Shown in pieces: positions 1-6,841 of a stretch of DNA of 20,614 nt. Numbering within the stretch: the first letter of the stretch is position 1; every line of letters starts with the position of its first letter. Made by a program: the position numbers and the translations under genes. Source of the DNA: Deltaproteobacteria bacterium (GTDB lineage: Bacteria; Desulfobacterota_B; Binatia; Bin18); the NCBI GenBank assembly GCA_012271025.1, contig JAAXHF010000176.1, forward strand, positions 1 to 20,614, given 5' to 3'. A model generated the notes under the pieces. It saw only the letters and a program-made list of their open reading frames with translations, had not been told where the DNA came from and did no database searches.

Positions 1-572
1 ATGCCACGGTGCTTGGGCGCGTCCGGATCGGTCCGGACCAGAATGAAGATCCAGTCCGCGTACTGGGCTCCAGAGGTCCACACCTTCTGTCCGTTGACCA
101 CAAAATGGTCGCCCATATCAACGGCCCGGGTTTGCAGGCTGGCCAGGTCCGAGCCGGCGCCGGGTTCGGAATAGCCCTGACACCAGATCAGCTCGCCGCT
201 CAGCGTACGCCGCAGAAAACGTTCCTTCTGCTCCTGACTGCCCCACTGCATCAGGGTCGGCCCGCACAGCGAGATGCCCGAATTGCCCGGCAGGACCGGA
301 GCGCGGGCACGGGTATACTCTTCCTCGAATATCACCTGCTCCATAAGCGTGGCGCCACGCCCGCCGTACTCCTGGGGCCAGGCGATGCCGACCCAGCCCG
401 CGTCATACATCTGGCGCTGCCAGACCCGACGGCGCTCGAAGGTCTCACGGTCCGGGGCGATGCGTTCGTCCTTGGCGTCATCAACACACAGCTCGGGCGG
501 CAGCTTGGCGTTCAGCCACGCCCGCAGCTCGGTCCGAAACGCTTCCTGCTCGGGCGTATAGTGAAAATCCAT
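1..572 (-). CDS. Acyl-CoA dehydrogenase, N-terminal part (runs off left edge)
   Basis: Reading leftwards from an ATG at 572-570 gives 190 uninterrupted residues beginning MDFHYTPEQEAFRTELRAWL. The N-terminal helical domain is followed by the start of the middle beta domain. The family signature YSEPGAGSD lies at about residues 134-142 and the NGQKVWTSGAQYADW motif at about 160-174, both typical of FAD-dependent acyl-CoA dehydrogenases, which make the alpha,beta double bond of an acyl-CoA. The catalytic Glu region and C-terminal helical domain lie outside the window. A purine-rich ribosome site (GAGGAGAGG) sits about 3 nt before the ATG, which supports this start. The gene lies downstream of the luciferase-like gene on the same strand, separated by a repeat and terminator region. 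Family is certain; acyl substrate cannot be told. Confidence 0.93.
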   Translation of the reverse strand, partial: MDFHYTPEQEAFRTELRAWLNAKLPPELCVDDAKDERIAPDRETFERRRVWQRQMYDAGWVGIAWPQEYGGRGATLMEQVIFEEEYTRARAPVLPGNSGISLCGPTLMQWGSQEQKERFLRRTLSGELIWCQGYSEPGAGSDLASLQTRAVDMGDHFVVNGQKVWTSGAQYADWIFILVRTDPDAPKHRG

Positions 573-589
573 GCACCTCTCCTCGGAAC

Positions 590-637
590 AAAAAAAGTGG
601 GGACAGAGCCCGGTGTCGGTCTCGTGGTCCCCACTTT
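590..637 (-). terminator. Rho-independent terminator-like hairpin between the flavin monooxygenase and the acyl-CoA dehydrogenase
   Basis: On the minus strand AAAGTGGGGAC (637-627) pairs perfectly with GTCCCCACTTT (604-594) over 11 bp with a 22-nt loop. It is followed at once by a run of seven T (596-590, three of them in the stem). It lies after the stop of the upstream gene (711) and only a few bases before the ribosome site of the acyl-CoA dehydrogenase, so it can end the first transcript or attenuate the second. Confidence 0.6.
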
Positions 638-690
638 CGCAGTGGGGAATCGTGATGACCGCGAGCCTCACAAGGCGATCACGATTCCCC
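594..690 (-). promoter_or_regulatory. Overlapping inverted repeats with attenuator-like geometry
   Basis: Read on the minus strand there are four segments. Segment 1 (690-678) pairs with segment 2 (656-644) as a perfect 13-bp hairpin, GGGGAATCGTGAT with ATCACGATTCCCC. The end of segment 2 (648-642, TCCCCAC) can instead pair with segment 3 (634-628, GTGGGGA) over 7 bp. Segment 3 (637-627) pairs with segment 4 (604-594) in the terminator hairpin. Pairings 1:2 and 3:4 are compatible, while 2:3 excludes both, as in classical attenuators. The pairings are seen directly; a regulatory role is inferred. The alternative is a degenerate REP or MITE-like repeat inserted between the genes. Confidence 0.45.
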
Positions 691-710
691 GTATCAGCAG
701 ATAGGATGGG

Positions 711-1838
711 CTAGGCCGAGGCGGCCATCTCGGTGTAGCCGTTCTGGTCCTTGGGCAGTTGGAACGCCGCGTCGTGTTGCAGCACGGGCAGAATCTTCTC
801 GGCAAACAGCTGGTAGCTGCGGCGCAGTTTATCAATCGGTATGCCACCGAAGCCGAAGGTGTTGACCACATGCTCCAGGGCGACGGTCGAATGCACGTAG
901 CGGAACTTTTCCAGCACCTGATCGGCTGTGCCGGCCGCGTGCAGGCTGCGATAAAACGCCACCGCCTTGGCCTTGGCCTCTTCGTCGGCGTTCAGCTTGG
1001 CGTAGGTTTTGGCCATCTTGCCGTAGAACTCGTAGCCCTTGACCTCGTTCAGCCGGCCCGAAGAGAAGCGGTAATGGTTTTCGATGGAGTCAAACATGGC
1101 GCCCATGTGCACCTGGGCCAGGTCTTCGGCCTCTTGGGCGTCGTCCGACACCAACACGTTGAACAGCCCAATCGGGGGACGCGGCTGAAAGCCGCTGGCC
1201 AGCGCATTCTCGACGTAGCGCTGATAGTCGGCGGCCGTATCCTCCCAGCTCCGCTGGGCAATGATCAGCACTCCGAGCCCCAGCTTGGCCATGATCTCGG
1301 CCGACTCGGGGCTGACCGATGAGGCGTAAAAGCGCCGCTCCGGATGCGAGATCGGACGCGGGCGGATCTGGATTTCCGGAATCTGGTAGTACTTGCCGTC
1401 ATACGAGAAGCTGTCCTGGGTCAGTCCCTTGCGCACAATCTCCGCGCACTCGACAAAGCGCTCCCGCGACTCGTGCATCGGAATGCGGTAGCCCTCGTAC
1501 TCGACCGTAGCCGCCCCGCGGCCAAAGCCGATGATCGTCCGCCCGTTTGACAGCACGTCAAGCAGGGCGATTTTTTCGGCCACCTCGACCGGATCATGCC
1601 ACGGCAGCACGATGACCGCCGTACCGAGCTGGACGCGCTTGGTCCGGCCGGCAAAATAGGTCAGCATCTGGGTCGGGTCGGGCGACATCGTATAGCCGGT
1701 AAAGTGGTGGTCGAGCGCCCAGATCGAGTCAAAGCCCATGTCTTCGGCCATATCGGCCAGGGCCAGTTCCTCCTGGTAGGTCTGGAAATCGGGCTTTCCG
1801 TTAAAGCTCGTCAACTGGGGTATCATGCCAACTTTCAT
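711..1838 (-). CDS. Luciferase-like (LLM class) flavin-dependent monooxygenase
   Basis: 375 residues with the bacterial luciferase-like TIM-barrel pattern: MKVGMIPQL first strand, GFDSIWALDHH at about 35-45, RVQLGTAVIVLPWHDPVEVAE at about 68-88, and LSNGRTIIGFGRGAATVEYEG at about 95-115. These are the usual landmarks of the family that uses reduced FMN (or F420) bound at the barrel mouth to oxidise aldehydes, alkanes or other organics in the cytosol. The length fits the family. An excellent ribosome site (AAGGAGG) lies 5 nt before the ATG. The gene starts divergently from the AhpD-like gene, with a 178-bp shared upstream region. A hairpin (1857-1877) lies just ahead of the ribosome site. The substrate cannot be deduced. 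Confidence 0.9.
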   Translation of the reverse strand: MKVGMIPQLTSFNGKPDFQTYQEELALADMAEDMGFDSIWALDHHFTGYTMSPDPTQMLTYFAGRTKRVQLGTAVIVLPWHDPVEVAEKIALLDVLSNGRTIIGFGRGAATVEYEGYRIPMHESRERFVECAEIVRKGLTQDSFSYDGKYYQIPEIQIRPRPISHPERRFYASSVSPESAEIMAKLGLGVLIIAQRSWEDTAADYQRYVENALASGFQPRPPIGLFNVLVSDDAQEAEDLAQVHMGAMFDSIENHYRFSSGRLNEVKGYEFYGKMAKTYAKLNADEEAKAKAVAFYRSLHAAGTADQVLEKFRYVHSTVALEHVVNTFGFGGIPIDKLRRSYQLFAEKILPVLQHDAAFQLPKDQNGYTEMAASA

Positions 1839-2016
1839 ACCGTCCTCCTTGTTTTTGCCGCCCGTGAACGTGGCGGCTACAGTGTCGGGCTACAACACTC
1901 CACAATGATACAAACGGAAAAAAGATGCAAGCAGACACCGCCCGTACGGGCGTGGACTGGAACGCTTGCCAAACCCGCCAATCCCATGCATGGTCTTGGC
2001 TGAAGGAGGGTTTGCC
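1839..2016. promoter_or_regulatory. Divergent upstream region with dyad symmetries
   Basis: This 178-bp stretch must hold the promoters of the minus-strand flavin monooxygenase and the plus-strand AhpD-like gene. It contains a GCCGCC/GGCGGC stem (1857-1862 with 1872-1877), an AGTGT/ACACT repeat (1881-1885 with 1895-1899) and a perfect 14-bp palindrome CGCCCGTACGGGCG at 1939-1952. I could not find a convincing -35/-10 pair on either strand. The palindrome is a candidate operator only. Confidence 0.35.
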
Positions 2017-3147
2017 GTGGAGGTTACATACGCCCACGCTCCGGTTGCGGTCCGAGCCGATATCCAGGCCGCGCATACGACAGTCTGGCGTAAACTGGCC
2101 GAGCCCGGCACCTGGTGGACGGGCGCCGAACGGCTTGCCATTGCCGCCGAGGTGCGCAAAGCCGCCGCCTGTCGCTCGTGTGCCGCGCGCAAGACCGCCC
2201 TGTCCCCGTCGGCCGCCCAGGGTGGCCATGACACGGCCGGCCGCCTGCCCGCAGCCGTAGTCGAGATGGTCCACCGCATCACCACCGACTCGGCCCGCCT
2301 GAGCAGGGAGTGGTACGAGGGGCTGGCCGCCCAGGGGCTGCCGGACACCCACTATGTCGAAGCCCTGGGTGTGCTGGTGCGCACGATCAGCATTGACACC
2401 TTCTGCCGGGCGCTCGGTATGCCGCTCCACCCGCTGCCCTCGCCTGTGGCCGGCGCGCCGTCTCGCTATCGTCCCCAGCTGGCCCAGGACAACGGCGAGT
2501 GGGTCCCGACCTTTCCACCCGGCGAGCTGCACGGCCCGGACGCCGAGCTGTACAGCGGGCGGCCTGCCGCGCCCGTCCTACGCGCGCTCAGCCTCGTGCC
2601 GGACGAGGTGCGTCTGTCGATCTTCACCCTGCTGCCAGTCCAGTACATGGATCCGTTTCGGGTCAGAGACCCGGCCTGCGACCCGGGTCGGGCCATCAAC
2701 CGGGCTCAAATAGAACTGTTGGCAGCCCGCGTCTCCGTTCTCAGTCAGTGCTTCTATTGAACGACCAGCCATGTGGTCATGCTCCGGGAGAGCAGTCAAA
2801 CCCAACAGCTGGTCGACAATCTCGATCTGAGCGCAGTGGCCGACGCAAGCAAAGACAGCGGTGTAGCGCACGGAACGCTGCTCATTCGTTTTGCCGAAGC
2901 CGTGCTGGGCGACGACAATGCCGAGCTGGACGCTGTCCGCCAAGAAGTGCACGCAGCACTCGGACCGCAGGCCCTGGTTGATGCCTCGGGCATCGTTGCC
3001 ACCTTCATGCAAATGGTCCGCATTGCCGACGCGACCGGCATCGCCGTGGTCGGCCCGATGCTGGACAAAAGCCACGATTTTCAACACGAACTCGGCCTGC
3101 ACCGCTTTGCCTCGGCCCGCAGCACGCTGGGCCACACTGCGGCCTGA
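2017..3147 (+). CDS. AhpD-like alkylhydroperoxidase-related selenoprotein (in-frame TGA = selenocysteine 248)
   Basis: A single frame runs from GTG at 2017 to TGA at 3145-3147, broken only by TGA at 2758-2760. Read through, it gives 376 residues. The TGA falls in Cys-Phe-Tyr-TGA-Thr-Thr-Ser-His, giving E233-x11-C245-x2-U248-x3-H252. This matches the catalytic signature of AhpD (Glu118, Cys130, Cys133 and His137 in the M. tuberculosis enzyme) with Sec at the second, resolving/peroxidatic Cys position. The downstream half (after 2761) has no other stop. The start is chosen because AAGGAGGG lies 6 nt before GTG 2017; an upstream TTG (1966) and ATG (1990) lack such a site. Residues 34-62 look like a second, degenerate AhpD core with C52-x2-C55 but no matching His. 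The likely role is thiol/selenol peroxide reduction or related redox chemistry in the cytosol. First gene of a three-gene cluster. Sec-carrying members of AhpD-like families are known; the exact reaction is not. Confidence 0.85.
2775..2802 (+). promoter_or_regulatory. Candidate bacterial SECIS element
   Basis: Starting 14 nt after the TGA, GGT (2775-2777) can pair with ACC (2800-2802). Above an internal loop, TGCTC (2780-2784) pairs with GAGCA (2790-2794), leaving the 5-nt apical loop CGGGA (2785-2789). The loop begins 24 nt after the TGA and has G at its second position, which fits the general description of bacterial SECIS hairpins read by SelB. A competing small hairpin (GACCA 2763-2767 with TGGTC 2774-2778) blocks only the lower stem. 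The fold was made by hand, so stability is unknown. Confidence 0.5.
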
Positions 3148-3161
3148 GCGGTCCACTCCTC

Positions 3162-3698
3162 ATGTATTATTTCTTGAGCTGGACGACCGGTCATGCCGAG
3201 GTTGATCGCCTGCTGCGCCACGCGGTGTCAGACTGGGAGCGGCTGGCGCTTCAGACTGACCTGACGTCCTCGGACCAACTCGACGCCCTGCCCCCGGAGC
3301 TGGTCGGCCCCGAGGCCGGGATTCCCTCCAACTGGGCTGCGACCTACTACATGATGTCGCCCGCCGATCAGGTCTTGCTCGCCTTTGCCTGGCTCCACTG
3401 GTGGCAGCAGTCATCAACCGAGGAGCCCGGCTTTGCCGGCTGGCTGATACAGGGTCCCGGCTTCTCGCTCAACCATGCCGCGCTGCTCAAGGTCCTGACC
3501 CGGCACTGCGGCGGCGTGTTGGGCATTTTGCATGGCCTGCTGGACAGCCTGGTCGAGCACGCCGGCGACTGGGACGGCGACCTGGCCGAGCGGCCGGAAG
3601 TCGTCAGCCTGCTGACCAGCCTCGACGCCGAGTATCGCTATAATATCCACGACCGCGAGCTGTGGCCGGCGGTCTTAGACCTGACCCAGACGGGCTGA
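3162..3698 (+). CDS. Hypothetical protein in the selenoprotein cluster
   Basis: 178 residues from ATG 3162 to TGA 3696-3698. It lies 14 nt after the selenoprotein stop and 35 nt before the TrpB2 start, so it is almost certainly co-transcribed. I do not recognise the family. The sequence is rich in Trp, Leu and acidic residues, with a predicted helical character: [18 protein letters not shown] at the start and [10 protein letters not shown] at about 75-84. There is no signal peptide and no clear membrane span, and the single Cys lies in RHCGGVLG at about 124-131. No strong ribosome site precedes the ATG, so translation may be coupled to the gene before it. Codon usage matches the neighbours, and the position between two recognisable genes supports it being real. 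Confidence 0.75.
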   Translation: MYYFLSWTTGHAEVDRLLRHAVSDWERLALQTDLTSSDQLDALPPELVGPEAGIPSNWAATYYMMSPADQVLLAFAWLHWWQQSSTEEPGFAGWLIQGPGFSLNHAALLKVLTRHCGGVLGILHGLLDSLVEHAGDWDGDLAERPEVVSLLTSLDAEYRYNIHDRELWPAVLDLTQTG

Positions 3699-3733
3699 AT
3701 CGCTCTCTGCCCGGTGGACGTGAGGAACGCGCC

Positions 3734-5110
3734 ATGAGCGACCAGACACAGTTTCCGCTTGACGACAGCCGCCTGCCCCGCGCCTGGTACAACATCAACC
3801 CCGACCTGCCGGTCGCGCTGACGCCGCCCCTCCATCCGCAAACCAGACAACCGGTCACCCCTGAATTTCTGAGCGACTTTGTCATTCTTGAGCTGATGGC
3901 TCAGGACATGAGTCGGGAGCGCCATATCGAAATTCCCGAACCGGTGCGTGACATCTACAAGCTGTGGCGGCCGACCCTGTTGTCCCGCGCCCGTCGTTTG
4001 GAGCAGGCCCTCCAGACCCCGGCTCATATCTACTACAAATACGAGGGCAGCAGCCCGGTCGGCTCGCACAAACCGAATACCGCAGTCGCCCAAGCCTTCT
4101 ACGCCAAACAGGAGGGGGTGCGGACCCTGACGACCGAAACCGGAGCCGGCCAGTGGGGCTCGGCCCTGGCCATGGCCTGCACCTTCTTTGGCCTCGGCTG
4201 TGAGGTCTATATGGTCCGCATCTCCTACGATCAGAAACCCTACCGCCGGCACCTCATCGAAACCTATGGCGCGCAGGTATACGCCAGCCCGTCCGAACGG
4301 ACTGCAGTCGGCCGCCGGCTGCTGAGCGAAAACCCCGCCCATCCCGGGGCACTCGGCATTGCCGTGTCAGAGGGCATCGAAGCCGCCCAGACCTCGGACG
4401 GCCACACCAAGTACAGCCTCGGCTCGGTGCTGCCCCACGTGTTGCTGCACCAGACCATTATTGGCGAGGAAACGCTGCTCCAGATGGAGCTGGCCGGCGA
4501 GTACCCGGACATCGTCATTGCCTGTGCGGGCGGCGGCTCAAATTTTGGCGGCTTTGCCTTCCCGTTTCTGCGGCACAACCTCAGGCAGGGCAAGAAGACC
4601 AGGATCATCGCCGCCGAGCCGGCAGCCTGCCCGACCCTGACACAAGGCAGCTATGCCTGGGACTGGGCCGATACCGGCGGGGTGGCCCCCATCTGCCAGA
4701 TGTACACCCTGGGCCATTCCTTTGTGCCGGCCACCATCCACGCCGGCGGCCTGCGCTATCACGGCATGTCGCCCCAGATCAGCGCCCTGCTCCACGCCGG
4801 TCTCATCGAAGCCGTGGCCATCGACCAGCTCGACACGTTTGAAGCCGGGGCGATGTTTGCCCGGACAGAAGGCATCCTGCCCGCCCCGGAGGCCAACCAC
4901 GCGATTCGCGTGGCAATCAACGAGGCCCTGGACTGCCGAGAGCGCGACGAGAAAAAAGTCATCGCCTTCAATCTCAGCGGCCACGGGCACTTTGACATGA
5001 GTGCGTATGCCGACTACCACGCCGGCAAGCTGCAAGGCTACGCCCACCCGACCGAAGAAATTGAACGGGCTATGCAGGAGCTGCCAGAGGTGCGCTTTCC
5101 TGGAGCTTAG
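3734..5110 (+). CDS. trpB: TrpB2-type tryptophan synthase beta-like PLP enzyme
   Basis: 458 residues from ATG 3734, preceded by GAGGAA 6-7 nt upstream; an in-frame extension back to 3662 lacks a ribosome site and overlaps the previous gene. It is a fold-type II PLP enzyme. The Schiff-base lysine is K113 in GSHKPN, the catalytic glutamate is E135 in [11 protein letters not shown], and the phosphate-binding loop is GGGSN at 266-270. The length, the [18 protein letters not shown] motif and the C-terminal [10 protein letters not shown] block mark the TrpB2 branch, which condenses indole and serine to tryptophan, often without a TrpA partner. No trpA or other tryptophan gene is in the window, so it may be a stand-alone indole-scavenging or serine deaminase-type enzyme. 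It closes the cluster that begins with the AhpD-like selenoprotein. Confidence 0.92.
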   Translation: MSDQTQFPLDDSRLPRAWYNINPDLPVALTPPLHPQTRQPVTPEFLSDFVILELMAQDMSRERHIEIPEPVRDIYKLWRPTLLSRARRLEQALQTPAHIYYKYEGSSPVGSHKPNTAVAQAFYAKQEGVRTLTTETGAGQWGSALAMACTFFGLGCEVYMVRISYDQKPYRRHLIETYGAQVYASPSERTAVGRRLLSENPAHPGALGIAVSEGIEAAQTSDGHTKYSLGSVLPHVLLHQTIIGEETLLQMELAGEYPDIVIACAGGGSNFGGFAFPFLRHNLRQGKKTRIIAAEPAACPTLTQGSYAWDWADTGGVAPICQMYTLGHSFVPATIHAGGLRYHGMSPQISALLHAGLIEAVAIDQLDTFEAGAMFARTEGILPAPEANHAIRVAINEALDCRERDEKKVIAFNLSGHGHFDMSAYADYHAGKLQGYAHPTEEIERAMQELPEVRFPGA

Positions 5111-5259
5111 ACGAAGCAATCATGACCGGATTCTTCCGTCCGCCGAGGGATATGAGAAAGCGTACGGTCCTCGCTACTTTGCACGCTTCGCAGCATCTAA
5201 GGCAAGGTAGACAAGAAGCCCGGGGCCAGCGACCAAGAGAAAGGCGGCAACATATTCCA

Positions 5260-5490
5260 TTATGGGAGATCCCTGAGACGCTCGATTTTGCGCTCAATGA
5301 GACGATGAAGAATGACGATCCCGGTGCTCGTTCCGGCTATCGCCAATAGATCAACACCCAAGAGGCTCACCGAGGCAGTTCCGTAATTCCCGATAAACCA
5401 ACCGATCAGGCTGATATCGGTTACAACCATGATGCCGAGCCAGAGCTTGAGATAGGCAATCTGCTCCCTGAAAAAATCAAGCTCTGACAT
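5260..5490 (-). CDS. Small two-helix membrane protein
   Basis: 76 residues from ATG 5490-5488: MSELDFFREQIAYLKLWLGI, then a hydrophobic span at about 15-34 and a second at about 41-60, ending in a basic/acidic helix (HRLIERKIERLRDL). This looks like a widespread family of small uncharacterised bacterial membrane proteins with a conserved EQIAYLKLWLG start. The frame is open back to 5586, and an ATG at 5541 with AAGG 5 nt upstream is an alternative start (93 residues); I prefer 5490 because the conserved family start appears to be there. Its base composition is clearly less GC-rich than the flanking genes, suggesting a different origin. It converges with the TrpB2 gene; the 149 bp between them shows no clear terminator. 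Confidence 0.7.
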   Translation of the reverse strand: MSELDFFREQIAYLKLWLGIMVVTDISLIGWFIGNYGTASVSLLGVDLLAIAGTSTGIVILHRLIERKIERLRDLP

Positions 5491-5664
5491 ATCCTTCAGC
5501 CTGTACAACAGGTGAGATAGTACACCGGCGCCACAAGACATATCAACCTTGGTCGGCAGTCGTCTTCCACCTGTCCGACTTGTCACTCCGCGAGTAGCTT
5601 CTGTCTTGCCGATCCCTCGGTATTCGACTCTTTTCCTTCGCGTGGCAGGTGAATAGAGCCCCCC
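5491..5664. other. Spacer with no recognisable gene
   Basis: 174 bp between the small membrane protein and the stop of the nitronate-monooxygenase-like gene. It is less GC-rich than the neighbouring genes, and I see no convincing promoter, RNA gene or repeat in it. Confidence 0.4.
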
Positions 5665-6810
5665 CTACCCGTCCCCGTAGCCGAGCTGCTCGTTGAGGCG
5701 CGCAACGGCTTCCACATAGCCGCTGGCCATGTCCCGCACCACGTCACGGGCCGAGCGCAGGCTGTTTTGCTCGCCAATGCCCTGGCCGGTCGGATAGGTG
5801 TACAGCTGGTAGGCGCCGGACTCGGGCGTCACCCCCGGCGCTTTCATGCCACGATCAATCCGGCGTAGGTAATTATAGGCCAGGATGCTCTGCAAGGGGG
5901 TCTTCAGCGGCTCCGGGGTGTCTTTGCGCTCCCACTCGTCGGTCCACCTGGAGCGCAGAAAGCGGGCGTGCTTGCCGGTCATGGACGTTGTCCGGACCGT
6001 GCTGCTGGAGTCGGCCGCCAGCAGCCTGTCCTTGGCCATCCGATCCAGTTCGGACTCGGTCGTGGTCAGCCATACCGTTCCGCACCACACCCCCTGGGCG
6101 CCGAGCGCCATGGCCGCAGCCATCTGGCGGCCGTTGCCAATGCCCCCCGCGCCCAGGACCGGCGTTGGCGCCACCGCGTCTACAATCTCGGGGATCAGCA
6201 CCATGCCGCCGATGTCTCCGGTGTGACCGCCGGCCTCGTATGACTGGGCGATGATCACGTCAACCTGGGCCTCCTTATGGCGCAGGGCATGGCTCTTTTT
6301 GCCGGCCAAGGCGCCGACGAAGATGCCTTTCTTATGCGCGGCCTCAACCACATAGGCGGGCGGGGTGCCGAGCGCGCTGACCAGAAACCGAGCCTTGTGC
6401 TCCAGGGCAATATCAATAATCCCCCTGGCCTCTTTTTGCGAGTAACGCAGCCCGCGGCCCCTGGCCGACGGCGCGTCGGTCGGCAGTTCGGGCACCCCGG
6501 CCTGCGCCAGCATATCGTCCAGGAATTTTTTGTGCGCCTCAGGAATAAGCTCCTCAAGCGATTCGCGCGCCAGCCCGCCCTTTTCGGCGCCGACATAGTT
6601 GGCCGGCATCATCAGATCGACTCCATACGGAATATCGCCCAGCTGCTCATCAATCCAGGCCAGGTCGATCTCCAGCCGCTGGTCGGTATGAATCGCCGCT
6701 CCAAGAACGCCGAGTCCGCCCGCCTTGCTGACCGCCACGACCACATCCCGGCAGTGGGTGAAGGCAAAAATGGGGAACTCGATTCCGAACATTTCCGTCA
6801 CTGTCGGCAT
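5665..6810 (-). CDS. NAD(P)H-dependent flavin oxidoreductase, nitronate monooxygenase-like
   Basis: 381 residues from ATG 6810, with GGAG about 8 nt upstream. It is an FMN TIM-barrel of the 2-nitropropane dioxygenase/nitronate monooxygenase family: SKAGGLGVLGAA at about 28-39, the active-site His in QSYEAGGHTGDIGG at H196, and the FMN-phosphate block GAGGIGNGRQMAAAMALGAQGV at about 220-241. The segment at about 75-130 is longer than in the short nitronate monooxygenases, as in long members often found beside acyl-CoA or steroid-type catabolic genes. The likely activity is FMN-dependent oxidation of nitronates or a related NAD(P)H:quinone or enoyl reduction. It follows the SDR gene by 31 nt on the same strand, so the two are probably one operon. 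Confidence 0.9.
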   Translation of the reverse strand: MPTVTEMFGIEFPIFAFTHCRDVVVAVSKAGGLGVLGAAIHTDQRLEIDLAWIDEQLGDIPYGVDLMMPANYVGAEKGGLARESLEELIPEAHKKFLDDMLAQAGVPELPTDAPSARGRGLRYSQKEARGIIDIALEHKARFLVSALGTPPAYVVEAAHKKGIFVGALAGKKSHALRHKEAQVDVIIAQSYEAGGHTGDIGGMVLIPEIVDAVAPTPVLGAGGIGNGRQMAAAMALGAQGVWCGTVWLTTTESELDRMAKDRLLAADSSSTVRTTSMTGKHARFLRSRWTDEWERKDTPEPLKTPLQSILAYNYLRRIDRGMKAPGVTPESGAYQLYTYPTGQGIGEQNSLRSARDVVRDMASGYVEAVARLNEQLGYGDG

Positions 6811-6841
6811 TGTCTTGCTCCGTGCTCGGCGTCCGTCCCGC

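Noticed and set aside
9..704. 231-codon plus-strand frame at the left edge
   Set aside because: It is antisense to the acyl-CoA dehydrogenase and the repeat region, with no family features.
1857..1877. GC-rich hairpin next to a T-run as a terminator
   Set aside because: The T-run lies 5' of the stem on the plus strand, and on the minus strand the stem is followed by A, so it cannot act as a rho-independent terminator in either direction.
1984..1993. CCATGCATGG palindrome
   Set aside because: Only 10 bp, common by chance, and without spacing or partner sites that would suggest function.
2758..2760. Reading the TGA as an ordinary stop that makes two genes or a pseudogene
   Set aside because: The frame continues cleanly, the UGA replaces exactly the second catalytic Cys of the AhpD signature, and the downstream part has no ribosome site or sensible start of its own.
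5122..5349. 75-codon plus-strand frame after the TrpB2 gene
   Set aside because: It overlaps the small membrane protein on the other strand, which has convincing hydrophobic spans and a family-like start; this frame has neither.
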